DNA of 64,000 bases from Lonicera japonica (Eukaryota > Streptophyta > Magnoliopsida > Dipsacales > Caprifoliaceae), in contig CM038467.1 of the NCBI GenBank assembly GCA_021464415.1, positions 53,239,309-53,303,308 of the forward strand. The letters are read 5' to 3'. Under the pieces are notes generated by a model. The model saw only the letters and a program-made list of their open reading frames with translations, did no database searches and was not told the DNA's origin. Position numbers and translations under genes: made by a program. The stretch's first letter is position 1; every line of letters starts with the position of its first letter. Of the stretch, positions 20,513 through 31,452 are shown piece by piece.

Positions 20513-21211
20513 CTAGGGAGCAGTCATGTTGTACAACTCTTTCGGAGGAAGTTTCTGAGACTTAGCATAGATCTGACATTTGTGACAACGGCGTACATGA
20601 TTAACACAGTCGTTTTGCAAGGTAGACCAGAAATAACCTTGTCTGATGATCTTGCGGGCAAGTGTATGGCCGCTCATGTGAGGTCCGCAATCGCCCCCAT
20701 GTATCTGATCCATCATTTTGACAGATTCTTCTTTAGTGAGACATTGAAGATGGGTCCCGTCGTAGTTCCTCTTATACAGCCTTCCAGCACAAAGTATGAA
20801 CCCTGATGCTAGCCTTTTGAGTGTGACCCGTGTTTTCTTATCTGTTTGCTCGGGATACTGATGATTTTTCAATAGGTTCCAGATGTCATAAAACCAAGTG
20901 GTTGAGTCCCCCTCCTTTTCATTCTCTACCTCAAGGGCCATGCAGTGTGCTGGTCCTGGTTTTTTTTGTACGGTAAGAGTTATTTCTTCCATCCCCTCCG
21001 GGATATCGATCATTGATGCCAAGGTTGCTAGTGCGTCAGCAAAATTGTTCTGTGATCTGGGGACGTAGTAAAATTCCGTATGCTCAAATCTCCCCGCGAC
21101 ATCCCCTAGTCGGGCGAGGTATGGTACCAACTTCTCATCTCTGACCTTCCATTCTTGTAACACTTGGTGGACCACTAATGCCGAATCTCCGTATACCCCT
21201 TTGGAGCGCAA
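20513..21211 (-). pseudogene. Second RNase H C-terminal half and integrase zinc-binding domain
   Basis: It opens with Y-G-D-S-A-L-V-V-H-Q (third catalytic Asp of the second RNase H) and ends that domain with R-S-Q-N-N-F-A-D-A-L-A-T-L-A. The integrase N-terminal zinc domain follows, H-x-G-D-C-G-P-H ... C-V-N-H-V-R-R-C-H-K-C-Q (HHCC type). A TAG at 20513-20515 stands where relatives have Trp in A-P-W-P-F. The integrase core continues beyond it in the same frame. Confidence 0.85.
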
Positions 21212-21686
21212 TCTCTAATCCAATTATACAGGCTTCATATTCGGCCATATTATTGGTGCAGAAGAAGTCCAGACGATATGATATCGGATAGTGAGTTTGG
21301 TCTGGAGAGACTAACAAGATGCCTACTCCATTCCCGTTTTGGTTGGCGGCCCCATCGAAGTATAATTTCCAGTCTTCATTGATCTTGACATTCATGATAA
21401 TTTCATCTGGGAATTCAGCTTCTTCTATCATGTCCCCCAATATCGGATTGTGGGCCAGGTAATCAGCTATGATCTTGCCTTTGACAGCCTTTTGGGTCAT
21501 GTATGTGATATCGAATTCGGATAGTAAGAATAACCATTTTTCCATACGGTTTGAGAGAGCTGGTTTCTCAAAGAGGTATTTCAGCGGATCTATTCGTGAT
21601 GCCAGGATGACTGGGAAAACCAGCATGTAGTGTCGTAATTTCTGTGTTACCCAAACAAGAGCAGTGCATGACTTCTCTAACGGCGT
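21135..21686 (-). pseudogene. End of first RNase H and second, archaeal-type RNase H
   Basis: After T-P-L-E-K-S-C-T-A-L-V-W the frame carries the rest of the polymerase-linked RNase H and the linker (F-D-I-T-Y-M-T-Q-K-A-V-K-G-K-I-I-A-D-Y-L-A). A second RNase H then begins: L-Y-F-D-G-A-A (catalytic D), A-E-Y-E-A (catalytic E). Dual RNase H is a known mark of the Tat lineage. A small deletion just after E-I-A-L-Q shifts the frame; the rest (Y-G-D-S-A-L-V-V) lies in the frame that begins at 21211. Confidence 0.85.
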
Positions 21687-22139
21687 TTAGTTCATCTCGA
21701 ATGGGGACAACTTTTTGCTGATGTAGTAGATGGCCTGTTCTCTTCGGGTATCAATCACATGTTGGGCTAGCATAGCTCCTGCAGCTGAATCCATAACTGT
21801 TAGGTATAAGATTAGTGGCAGTCCGGTCTGCGGTGGGGCTAATACCGGGGGGTTGGAGAGATAGTCTTTAATTCTATCAAAAGCCTCCTGGCACTGACTA
21901 TCCCATTCTCCTGGCGAAGATTTCCTCAGGAGCTTGAAGATAGGCTCGCAAGTCTGAGTGAGCTGAGAGATGAACCTACTGATGTACTGCAAATTACCCA
22001 AAAATCCCCGGACTTCTTTCTCGGTACGAGGCTCGGGCATTTCTTGAATAGCTCGAACTTTGGCAGGGTCTACCTCGATTCCTTTCTTACTGACAACATA
22101 GCCTAGGAGTTTTTCCTTGGTTACCCCGAATACACATTT
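21687..22139 (-). pseudogene. RT thumb/connection and start of the first RNase H
   Basis: Same frame as the RT segment. It contains K-C-V-F-G-V, L-L-G-Y-V-V-S, then E-V-R-G-F-L-G-N-L-Q-Y-I-S-R-F-I, the conserved thumb motif of gypsy RTs. It continues with the start of RNase H: L-I-L-Y-L-T-V-M-D-S-A-A-G-A-M-L-A, where D-S-A takes the place of the first Asp motif. It ends at TAA (21687-21689), at a position where relatives have Tyr before T-P-L-E-K, so this is likely a simple nonsense mutation. Confidence 0.85.
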
Positions 22140-22919
22140 CTACGGATTGAGTCTCATTTGGTACTGGCGGAGGCGGTCAAAAAAGGCTCGTAAAGCTGGT
22201 ACATGGCCTTCTCTCTCCTTTGACTTGATTATCATGTCGTCCACATACACTTCTACCTCTTTGTGAATCATGTCGTGGAAGATAGCGGTAGCTGCCCTCT
22301 GATACATTGCCCCGGCATTCTTTAGCCCGAATGGCATAACGGTATAGCAGTAGGTTCCCCATGGAGTGATAAATGCTGTTTTCTCTTGGAGATCTGGGTA
22401 CATCTTGATCTGATTATACCCGGAAAAACCGTCCACGAATGACTTCAAGGCATGGTTGGCAGTATTATCTATTATTAAATCAACATTAGGCAATGGGAAA
22501 TCGTCTTTCGGGCAGGCTTTATTGAGATCTCGGTAATCCACACACATGCGGACCTTCCCATTTGCCTTTGGAACGGGCACAATGTTGGCTAACCATGAAG
22601 GGTACTTGATCACTCGCAAAAACGCTACACCCAGTTGTTTCATCACTTCTTCTTTTACTTTCAGGGACCATTCTGGCGTAAGCTTTCTCAATTTCTGCTT
22701 GACGGGCCTGAATTCCGGCTTGGTGTGTATCTCGTGCATGACTATCTGGCTGTTCAAACCTGGCATATCAGCATAGGACCAGGCGAAGATATCCACGTAC
22801 TCATTCAGAGTTTGTGCGAATTCCTCTTTTTCTGCTTCACTTAGACTTGCCCCAATATGGACCTCTTTCTTTTCCTCTTCTGACCCGAGATTGATCACAA
22901 GAGTATCTCCCTCTTCGCT
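22140..22919 (-). pseudogene. Reverse transcriptase fingers and palm
   Basis: This continues in the gag-protease frame directly after the TGA at 22920. Counting from the Met at 22898, motifs are K-x-R-M-C-V-D-Y-R-D-L-N (about 115-126), F-V-D-G-F-S-G-Y-N-Q-I with the first catalytic Asp (154-164), M-P-F-G-L-K-N-A-G (198-206 region) and the catalytic Y-V-D-D (218-221). It is interrupted by TAG at 22140-22142 where the family has a Lys-Lys-Cys-Phe-type stretch, and the same frame continues beyond. It is a polymerase domain with all catalytic aspartates but a premature stop. Confidence 0.9.
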
Positions 22920-25664
22920 TCATATGTGCTGTTCCTCCCGTTCAGGGTGTTCATTTAGTATTTCTAGTTCCATATAAGCAATTACAGAATTGGAACTAAC
23001 AGGATACCGCAAAATGGAGCATTCTTCATTAATGACAGTGCTTACCGGTACAAGTTTGAAAAGTAAATATAGGAGATACTTTCCTTTAGCCCTACCCTCG
23101 CTCTTATCTTTTACCCTTACAATTTCACTCTTTCCTCTCCTTTCCTGATAGTCTGGGTCAACGTGTATTAAGTGTACAGGGTCGTCTCCTGACTCATTAT
23201 CCCCTAGGGCCATGATGTCGAAGAGATTTCCAATCACTTCCTCTTCTTCCTTGTCTTTACTTTCTTCTCCTGGTCCGATCGTTACCTTGGTAGAGAAGCT
23301 GTGTATAACACTTTCTTTGAGATAAAGGTCCTCTTTATAGAAGATTTCCCACCCTGGAAGGTTATCTCCGTCGCTGTTTCTCCAAGGCTCTTGAAAGCCA
23401 CAAAAGGGGAAGTCCTCTCCTTCTTTGACGAAAAACCCGTTTAGAGAGCTAAAACTTGGGTATTGATGTCCTCGACCCCTTTTCTCTTGGTTGTCTTCTT
23501 CGGTGTGCTGGTACCCCAATCCTTCTCTTTCATGCCTAGTCACTGGTTCTAGGGCTTGAAGTAATCTTGGATGTCCCATTCCCAGGCCGGCTCCTGGTAA
23601 GTATTTCATCATTCTCAGCATTTTTGTGATTTTGGTGCTGAGACCGGGGATATTATCAGGGGGTAGGTACTCGATTCTCTGGGTAGTGAGAGCTTGTACT
23701 TGAGGCTCGTATGAAAAGCCTCCTAACTGTATGCTGTGACTCCCGATGCCCAAAATAGGTAACTCCAGATCTGCCAAGGTCCTTTCAGGATCTCCTTGGA
23801 TGGTAATTACATTCCCTTCGAAAGGTATCTTGATCTTTTGGTGTAAGGAAGAGGGGAGTGCTCCTATGTCGTGTAGCCATGCTCTTCCCAGCAGGAGGTT
23901 AAAACTGGAGGGAATATCTATGATTTGGAAGTCTGCTGGAAAGTTTTCGGAACCAACCATGAGATCTAACTTTAAGGAACCCAGAACTGCCCTTCTGGTG
24001 TTGTCATAGGCTCTAACGGTCACCGCTGATGGAGAAAGCTCCGAGTCTAAGATACCCAGACATTTGGCGGTCTTCAGGGGACAAACGTTTATAGTTGACT
24101 CGTTGTCGATGAGAACCTGTGGCAGGATTTTTCCTCGGGTTCTGACAGTAATATGGAGGGCCAGACTGTGTTTTCTCCCCAAAGGAGATAAGTCTTCATC
24201 TGAAAATGACAGACTTCTCTGGACTGTAAGTGACCCAATCATGTTTGGCAATTGTTCGGGTGTAGAATCTGGCGATATGACAGCCTCATCTAGGAGTTTG
24301 ATGAAAGCGGTCCTGTGAGGTTTGGAGGCAACCAGGAGGCCCCAAATGGTGATGTGTGCCTGAGTTTTCTTCAGCTGTTCTAATACCCGATCTTCTCCTA
24401 TTTCCTTAGGAGGAAGTGATTTCTCGACATCCATTAGTGGTGGCTGATATACCCTTCCCGAACGGGTAATTTGCTGTATCCAAAGGGATGTTAGGTCTGA
24501 TCCCTCTGAGACTTCCGATGATTCTGGTTTTGTAGACCAACTGAAGGTTTTGGGGGAGGTTTCTGTCATACAGATTGTCTCCTTGGGAAGGCCCTGAGGC
24601 TTCCATGGTTGTTTCTTCTTGTCTTGGGTCCATCCTATCCTAGTTTTTTCGGGATTGGTCTTGATTGTGAGAGGTCGTGAAATCCCTTGGTTGGCCTTTC
24701 CTAAACCCTGTCCGGGTAGGAAGTTCATCTTAGCCATCCATTGGTCGATTATCGGATTAAGGCCTGGGGCCACTCGAGCCTTTGCTAGTAGCACGGTCGG
24801 TGCTTTGCATGCCGGGTCGTCTCGAATGAGCCCCACGGGATCAAGGCCTTCTTCCTCTGTGGTCAATGCATTAATTCCCGCAGGTGGAGCATGGTTGGGA
24901 AGGGGATTGTTGGTAACATTGGGCCCGCCGGGTGCGGGGATGGTTCCGGCTTCAATGAGGTCCTGAATACGATGGCGAAGAGCCAAGCAGCGTTCCGTGT
25001 CATGGCCTGGGGCTTGATGGTATGCACAGTTTTCATTCATTCTCCAGGTACCGGGAATAGGATTTGGTGGAGGGCGTGGGTTGAGTGGAGTGATCAGTCC
25101 GGCCTTTCGGAGTAGTTCCATGCTTTTGACCAGGGTAGTGGGAAGGGTACAAAAATTCCTTTTTTTCCTGACTTCAGTGCTCGAAGAATCTCCTTGTGCG
25201 GGCCAATTCATCAGGGGCGCTTGTGGTGGCTGTTGAAACGAGTTCTGTTGATACGGATATGAGCTTTTTTGATTAACGGTTGGAGTGGCCATCTTTCTCC
25301 CTACATACGAGGCCTTCTTAGTGTCATTCTCTACTTTTTTAGCCAACTCTTCTTCTACTTGTGACCCCATGCTTAACAGGGCCCTGAAGTGTGGGAATAC
25401 ATGCTTTCCCATACAACTTAATACAGCTGGAGTAAAATTCCTTTGTATGATTTCCAACTGTTCTTCTTCATCAGGCCGTTTGGACATTTGGGAGGCCATC
25501 TCTCTCCAGCGTGTGATGAAATCGCTGAAGCTTTCTTTCTCTCCTTGCTTGGTCATTTCCAGGTGTTTGCGGGTGATTTCTAAATCTTCGTTGGACCCGT
25601 ATTTACTCATGAACTCCTTGACAATAGCTCCCCATGTCTTCGTGTGGTGTCTCTCCAAATCCAA
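22920..25664 (-). pseudogene. Gag core plus protease, 914-codon frame
   Basis: Residues 1-105 are the C-terminal part of a Retrotrans_gag domain (W-R-E-M-A segment, acidic E-E-E-Q-L). Residues 213-226 form a C-x2-H-x4-H-x4-C cluster in the place of the usual knuckle. A G-patch-like motif (FLPGQGLGK..QGI) lies at about 315-328 and a second (YLPGAGLG) at about 688-695. Between them is the aspartic protease: VLIDNES at 517-523 and the hydrophobic L-L-L-G-R-A-W at 590-596. Tat proteases normally read D-N-G here, so D-N-E is a damaging change. The frame ends at TGA (22920-22922), and RT follows in the same frame. It is open over 2.7 kb but probably lacks an active protease. Confidence 0.85.
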
Positions 25665-25824
25665 AAAACCATTTCAGGGCAGCTCTCGTGAGAGTCATGT
25701 GGAAGGCCTGGGCTAATTCCGGTTCTCCACAACCGGACACTTGCATGGATCTGATGTAGGATTGAATATGAGTTTTAGGAGGTGTGGTTCCTGTGAACTT
25801 GGTGATGGAAGGGAGTTTGAATCC

Positions 25825-26418
25825 CTAGGGCAATCTTGCTTCTGGGTAGAGGGAAAAGGCATTCATATCTGTAATCTCATCTGCTCCTTTTATCAAGGAG
25901 ACCCCCCTTTGCAGAACTTTCATCTGCTCTTTCAGTTTCTTCATTTCTTCGCTATCTCTTAACACCTCGTCGGGGTGTTTCCGAGCTATAACCGATTCTG
26001 CATACACTGCCCGAAGTCGATTGATGTCTGGGTATGCATTGGGAGGAGCTACTGGGGCCGGGGGCGGAATGGCCCTTGCAGGAACTTGTGGCCATGGCTG
26101 GTATTGGGGATCGAGGCCCGGTTGAGGTTGTGGCCAGACGATGGGTGGCTTTGGTTGTTGATAAGTAGGGCTTGAATCCGGGGCCCACTGATTCTGATTA
26201 TTGGGATCGGTCTGAACGGGACCGGCTGTGACAGGACCTGTTTGTAGTGGATTGGTTCCTTGGATCGGGGGAAGCACCTGTGAAGATTGCCCTTGATTAC
26301 GATCCCAATTCGGTGGTAGTCGTTTAGCTGACAATTCTTCTATTCGAATTCGGGTACTGTGTTGCTCGGTCGCAAGACTTGCTAAATTTCTGCTGACGGT
26401 CATTAGAAAATGATGCAT
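25825..26418 (-). pseudogene. Gag N-terminal segment (disrupted)
   Basis: An open frame of 197 codons starts with a short helical region, followed by a long Pro/Gln-rich stretch (about residues 35-130, with many Q-P and P-P pairs) and a charged helix with K-K-L-K-E-Q-M. This arrangement is common in the N-terminal part of plant Tat Gag. It ends at TAG (25825-25827) where the reading should run on into the Gag core. A shift of one base is also needed before the next frame at 25664. Both are inactivating lesions unless bypassed. Confidence 0.7.
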
Positions 26419-26429
26419 TTCGGCTAAAT

Positions 26430-27619
26430 CTGGCTAAGGTGCAAACGCCTCGGCTAGGCTCGGTTCAGTCTCTTGGTTCTCGTGTCCATCGACCATTGCG
26501 GGTGTACCTGGTCTTACTAATCTTCCGGTATGATCCCGACCAGCCCAACCTTCCAGACTGTCGTCGTATTACGGCTGTAGACGGAACCACAGGGCGAAGA
26601 TGAAGGAAGACTATGATGTGACTCGATTTTGCCAAAAGAAACCACAGAGAAAGAAAAACAACGAAAATCAAGTTTTGAGTGTTTTATAAAGACACGTCAA
26701 TCAACAACTTGAGTGAATTCCCAGTGGGAGTTTAGGATAGGCAGCAGAGTGCTCTTTGGGTTATCCTACTTGTCCCGAATTTTGAAAAGCTCCTCTTTTG
26801 ATTTTATGAAAATTGGGAATATCTCTCCTCTTAAGTTGCTTTTCATGGGAGATGTATCAGGGAAAGTCACAACGAGGTGATCTCGATGCAAATTTCTACG
26901 ACAGAGGTTGGTCAGCCTCCGGTCGTACTTGCCAATATCTGGGGGAGATATACATGACAAGGCCCTATGTGGTACGAACTCCTCACGGTTTGATAAAAAA
27001 ACATAAGAGTGTTCGATCTTGACTCTTCCTATATGCAGCGCAAGTGTAATGCAAGGTGAAGGTTTCAGGCTCCCTCCTATTTGGCAAGACCTTGCGATAT
27101 ACCCCAGGGGCGGGTACGTGCAAGAATCTTTTGATATACTTCCCGGGTACGTGAGTGTTCTCGTCACTCGATATACCTCGTGGGCGTATTTGGCCAAGGA
27201 GAGTGGAAGTAAATGCTTTCGGTTTATGTTGGCCCAAGCAAGCCAACTCCTTACTCACTTATAATACTTCCGAGGGTTCGGGGTAATTTCACACTCGTAG
27301 AACCAATGCATGATTTGTGATGTGCGTGAAAACAAGAGTTTTTGAAAGATTTAATTGCAAATATCTTATCTTTGAGGTGTATTTTGAAAACGCCATTTTT
27401 ATTTGAAAAGATATTTCTTTACAATCAAATACAATAATAAAAAAAAGGAAATCCTAAACATATGTCTATGTCAATGAATGGACTCTACTGCGCCTCTAGG
27501 TCAAGTCAACAATAAAATCCAGGCGCCACGTTAGAGGGGCTAGTAGGGAAAGCAGTAAAAGCATGCATATCAACATATTATAAATAAAAGTTCACATATA
27601 AGAGCCTAGTTCTCAATAA
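26430..27619 (-). other. 5' leader of the Tat element
   Basis: About 1.2 kb between the PBS and gag. One moderately long minus-strand open frame (27197-26766, 143 codons) shows no domain that I recognise, and it lacks the size of the extra upstream ORF of Ogre elements. I treat the region as untranslated leader or a decayed ORF. Confidence 0.4.
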
Positions 27620-27637
27620 TCCCCAGCAGAGTCGCCA
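27620..27637 (-). promoter_or_regulatory. Primer binding site of the Tat element
   Basis: One base inside the 5' LTR, the minus strand reads TGGCGACTCTGCTGGGGA. The initial TGG complements a tRNA 3' CCA end, and the position is right. It is not the initiator-Met site (TGGTATCAGAGC) common in plants. Tat/Ogre elements are reported to use tRNA-Arg, and this sequence looks like that type, though I could not align it to a tRNA. Confidence 0.75.
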
Positions 27638-27638
27638 C

Positions 27639-29302
27639 TGTGAGAATCCGCAAATGCGACCCGCGGGTCTCCTCCCCATTCGTTGGGCGTCTGATGCGTC
27701 GGAATGGATTCCGTCGTTCCATTTGCTTCTATCTGTATAAACAATTCATATCGGGTGTCCCTCTATCCTATTTCTAGATGCAAGAGGGTTCATTCAGAGT
27801 CGCCAGTACGTTTTACGAGAAAACGGACAAAAAGGGTCGTGTAAGAGAAGAGACTACAGATAAGCCTCTCTTTACACGTTTGTCTACGAAACTAAGATTC
27901 TATAGGGTTCGGGAACTATATTACGGTTTGGGAAGGTGTTAAGCACCCATTCCGCCCTTTCGGTCTCTAGTGGCCTTATATATTTATTTTATGTTGAAAA
28001 ACTTGGATGCTTTTACTGACAGTCTACTATTTTTTTGAATAAAAACCCTAATTTTTAGGGAAAGCGGGAAAGGGTATGAAAAACCTTTGTATTCCGAGAT
28101 CCAATGTTTTATTTTTGAAAGATGTAAATACGAATGACAAAAAGTTGTATTATTTGTAGAGAGGGAGTTTCCCATATTATTTCTCAGATAAGGACGGGTT
28201 TCCTGGGTTTTGACTTCTTTTTGGAAAAGTTTGGATCTCTTATCGGAATTAATTTTAATATGGAATCAGAACTTTTGAGTGGAGTTCTTCCAGACATATC
28301 ACAGTCTATTGTGGAGACAGGATATACCGGGTTTGGAATTCCTAAATAGGTTACATCAATCCGGGTTTTGAAAACAGAATTTTATCCGGATGATAGTGTA
28401 CTTACTCTTCTGGTTTTGCAAATGATTTTATCAGGATCTTTTGTTTTGAAAACAGTAAACTATCTGTAACTTGGCAATAAGTTTATTCAAATAAAACTTG
28501 GACAAAATAACAGAAATAAAACGAGTACACAGATATCAAATGTTTAAATACTAGAAGAGATTTTATTTACCTTCCCGACGAGAATAATAATAAGAAAGAA
28601 AATATAATACAGTAGAGAGATCTCCGGCGATAATAATCTTCTCCTTCTTCAGATATTTTCGAGAATTCGATTCCAGAGACGGGACACGTCGAGTGTCGAG
28701 AATAGATTCGATAATTCTTCAGAAATAAGACGATAATCGAAAAAATGCTTGACGAAAGATCAGAAAATCAGATCATAAACTTCGCTGCCAAACTGCTCTA
28801 AAACTGCTATTTTTTGCTCTGTTTTTGGTGTTTTTGTTGCTGTCCCACTGCCGTCTAGAACCCATAGGGGTGTTGGCCTATTTATAGTGGTGAAAAGGTG
28901 TATGTCGCGCGACAATCTTGACTGTCATGCGACATTCTACTTTAATGATGATTCTGACTCACTAATGAATCAGAAAGTGGACTGGTGGGGGCATTTGTCG
29001 TGCGACATGTCCCTATATGGGGTGATTGTCGTGCGACATTCTACTTTTAATGATGATTCTGACTCACTGATGAGTCAGAAAGTGGAGTGGTGGGGTGATT
29101 GTCGCGCGACATGTCCTTGTAAAGGGGATTGTCGTGCGACACACTGCATTGTCGTGCGACATTTCACTTTTAAAACATGTTTGTTTGGCCAACAAACTCT
29201 TTCGGGGCAGTTCCGGGTGTTCGGGTGAGTCCCGGACTAAAAAAATAGTACTTTCGAAGGTCGTTAGGGTTCTTGCGGGGGTCACGAATCGGGGTGTCTA
29301 CA
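27639..29302 (-). repeat. 5' LTR of the Tat element
   Basis: Read on minus it starts TGTAGACACC and ends GGATTCTCACA. It is 1664 bp. The U3 part (29302 down to about 28888) holds seven copies of the TGTCGYGCGACA palindrome: 29150-29161, 29130-29141, 29100-29111, 29027-29038, 28996-29007, 28923-28934 and 28903-28914. A TATA box CTATAAATAG follows (28878-28887). R and U5 occupy the remaining approx. 1.2 kb. It differs from the other LTR by scattered substitutions and one approx. 22 bp unit, so the insertion is fairly recent but not new. Confidence 0.92.
28878..29161 (-). promoter_or_regulatory. U3 promoter module: TATA box and palindrome array (5' LTR copy)
   Basis: This is the copy that would drive the genomic transcript. 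The TATA box is at 28878-28887 on minus and seven palindromes lie upstream from 28903 to 29161. A perfect inverted pair CTGACTCA-CTGA-TGAGTCAG sits at 29059-29078. The second pair, near 28960-28979, has mutated halves. One palindrome is TGTCATGCGACA (28923-28934), consistent with loss of a CpG. Confidence 0.6.
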
Positions 29303-30442
29303 CCTAGACAAATGATTTGATTATGAAAATGGCCAACTACAAGGAGTTTAGCTCGATAAATCATAACATTTCATTTATCTAAGATTGTGAGGTCTAGGTG
29401 GAGGTCAAACCGTCTTATATAGACTTATTTGATAAATACAAATTGAATCCTTAAAATGATTAATGAAGTTGTTTATGACATAAATTTAAAAGATCCTCTT
29501 TGGCAATACTTTAACTAAGAAAATGATGAGTCTTAAAATCACATAAAGTGTAGAAAGCACTCAATATATCATTAAAATATTAAAAGATTAAAATCTCAAA
29601 TTTATGGTGTTTCCATGAATATTCAAAAACTAATCATGCTTGGCAATGAAAAGTATCTCATTCAAAGAAAGAATGGACATAGGCTAGTAAGAAATACACA
29701 AGTGTATCATCTCTTCATTAATGCTTGAGATCTAAGTATACAAGGCATACAAAGTCAAATCATCATATGAAAATTATCTTACTAGCTTATGAATGGTTGA
29801 AAAAATGGAGAAGATGAAGGATTCAAAAAGTATTTAACAATACTAACAATGGAATAATAATTGAACTTACATAATTAATGCATTGCAAATTTCATCTTTT
29901 AGCCTTAGTAAAGAAATTTACTCCATAATAAATGTAGAGACAAGAATTATCAAAGTGAACTCCATTTCTCTCTCTAGAAAAAACTATTACAAGCTCTCTA
30001 TAAATTAAGAAATGAGAAGTAATAAAAAGACTCCTCTCCAAAGCAACAATGAAGACTATAAATAGGAGAGTTGTGTTGGATGCCAAAAATAAACAATGCT
30101 TTTTTTATTTTTGGTGGAGAATTCCACTATCTTGGATGCTCTTTAATCACATAGACAATTCCACTTTCTTTCTTTAATCACATGGACATGAAGACTTCCA
30201 CTTTCTTGGATGCTCTTTTTTCCATGGAAAATTCCACTATTGTATTAAATACAATATTTCTTGAAATCTAAAGACACCAAAATAAACACAAAATGTGCCT
30301 TTCCAAGCATTGTTAAATACAAAAGTGCTACGAGACTAATCGCGAAATAAGTTGGCAAACCGAGTAGTTTTAGATAAATAAACGCGTCAAACAACTCCGA
30401 AAATGAGCGTATGAATGACAATATTAAGCGTTTATCATCTAT

Positions 30443-30446
30443 CCAT

Positions 30447-30490
<44 letters not shown>

Positions 30491-31452
30491 GTCACACACA
30501 ATTTGCTCAAAATTGGTTTTATTGACTCAATCCAATTGGTTTATTAGTTGAGAAGATTAAAGGACTATGAAGAGAAATTGAGGGGTTTGTTTAGTGTAGA
30601 GAATGAATTGATGGAAAATTTTCTAATGTTTGCTTAAGGAATTAAAAGGATCGCGAATTTAAGGCTTATAATAAAAGGATGAGGGGTGTGGTGGATTTGG
30701 AGAGGAAAGTGGGGGGTGAGAAGGGAAAGGGAGTGGATCAGCTTGGTTTGGGGAACAATTTATGAAAAGTGACTTGGTTTAATTGTGTATTTGATATGTA
30801 ATGTCAAAAATATCCCTGCACATGCCTTGCATGTGTTCATTTTATCAAGACTTTTAATGGGACATCCATTTTTTGACAAGTGTGGGTCGTGAAGCAAACA
30901 TTGAATTTGCCTTTGCCGAATTTTTTTTTTCAAAGACGACCGTGTGACAATTGGTAAACTTTAGTGGTGAAAATTGCTAATTACCCGACTTTACAACTAT
31001 CCATACTTTCAAAGAAAACAATATGGGAGCATATTTGTTATAATCAGGCTATGTACATAGTAAAGAGAGTAAGAGAACTATGCACTACTAGAAAGATATC
31101 CCTACAATGTTGAAAGGTATTTTGTAGAATGGACAATAAGGGCCCAATATTAGATGAAGACTTTGATCATTTGATTGATAAAATTTAGGGAGTATTTAAT
31201 TTTTTATTTTTTTTTTTCACCAAAGAGTAAATTCATTGATGAAATATAATTACATTTCATTGCAAATACTTTGTCGCTAAAGGTGAAAATTAATTCTATG
31301 ATGAAAATAAGTTTTCATCACTAATATTTATTACATATGATTCCCAAATTACTTCATATACATTGTACATGAATTGAGTTTGCCACCATGATAAGTTTGA
31401 AATAAACCCGCAATGGGTGTACTTCTTTTTATCACCTTTACTAATGGACTAC
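30443..31452. other. Downstream flank of CHY1-like gene 1
   Basis: A TCTA microsatellite (to about 30490) is followed by AT-rich DNA with a CACTA-like terminus (31083). It contains the presumed 3' untranslated region of the gene. No other gene was found. The block 2 match is 53831-54790. Confidence 0.5.
31083..31380. mobile_element. CACTA-like terminal fragment near the 3' end of gene 1
   Basis: It starts CACTACTAGAAA, the usual terminus of En/Spm elements, and includes short repeats around gtcgctaaag and tttcatcacta of the kind found in CACTA subterminal regions. The opposite terminus is not seen. The same fragment lies at about 54424 in block 2. Confidence 0.35.

Larger units (their letters stand above)
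11319..29302 (-). mobile_element. Full-length Tat-lineage (Ogre/Retand-type) Ty3/gypsy retrotransposon
   Basis: The element is 17,984 bp with 1.7 kb LTRs (TG...CA) and a perfect 5 bp target-site duplication, cctag (11314-11318 and 29303-29307). Its sense strand is minus: 5' LTR, PBS, leader, gag, protease, RT, RNase H, second RNase H, integrase, then opposite-strand genes, a minisatellite and the 3' LTR. The second RNase H, the DN-type protease, the non-Met PBS and antisense extra ORFs downstream of pol are known traits of the Tat lineage. Large size also fits. A big extra ORF upstream of gag, usual in Ogre proper, is not evident, so a Tat/Retand-like branch is more likely. The polyprotein is disrupted by stops and frameshifts. 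Confidence 0.93.
10759..30437. mobile_element. Second LTR-like element, interrupted by the Tat retrotransposon
   Basis: It begins TGACGCACCG and ends GCGTTTATCA, flanked by tctat (10754-10758 and 30438-30442). Without the nested Tat element it is about 1.69 kb and related to 8426-10281 over its length. The target is a TCTA microsatellite, so the flank match alone is weak. The empty site in block 2 (about 53806-53830) supports a real insertion. Halves: 10759-11318 and 29308-30437. Confidence 0.75.

Noticed and set aside
23746..25716. Plus-strand open frames opposite gag-protease (for example 25285-25716, 24619-24966)
   Set aside because: They are shadows of the long minus-strand gag-protease frame, without their own motifs.
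26766..27197. Extra ORF1 of Ogre-type elements upstream of gag
   Set aside because: Only 143 codons without recognisable domain; too short to support the call.
27984..28349. Paired small frames conserved in both LTRs (also 11663-12028)
   Set aside because: They are conserved only because the two LTRs are copies of each other; they are located in R/U5.
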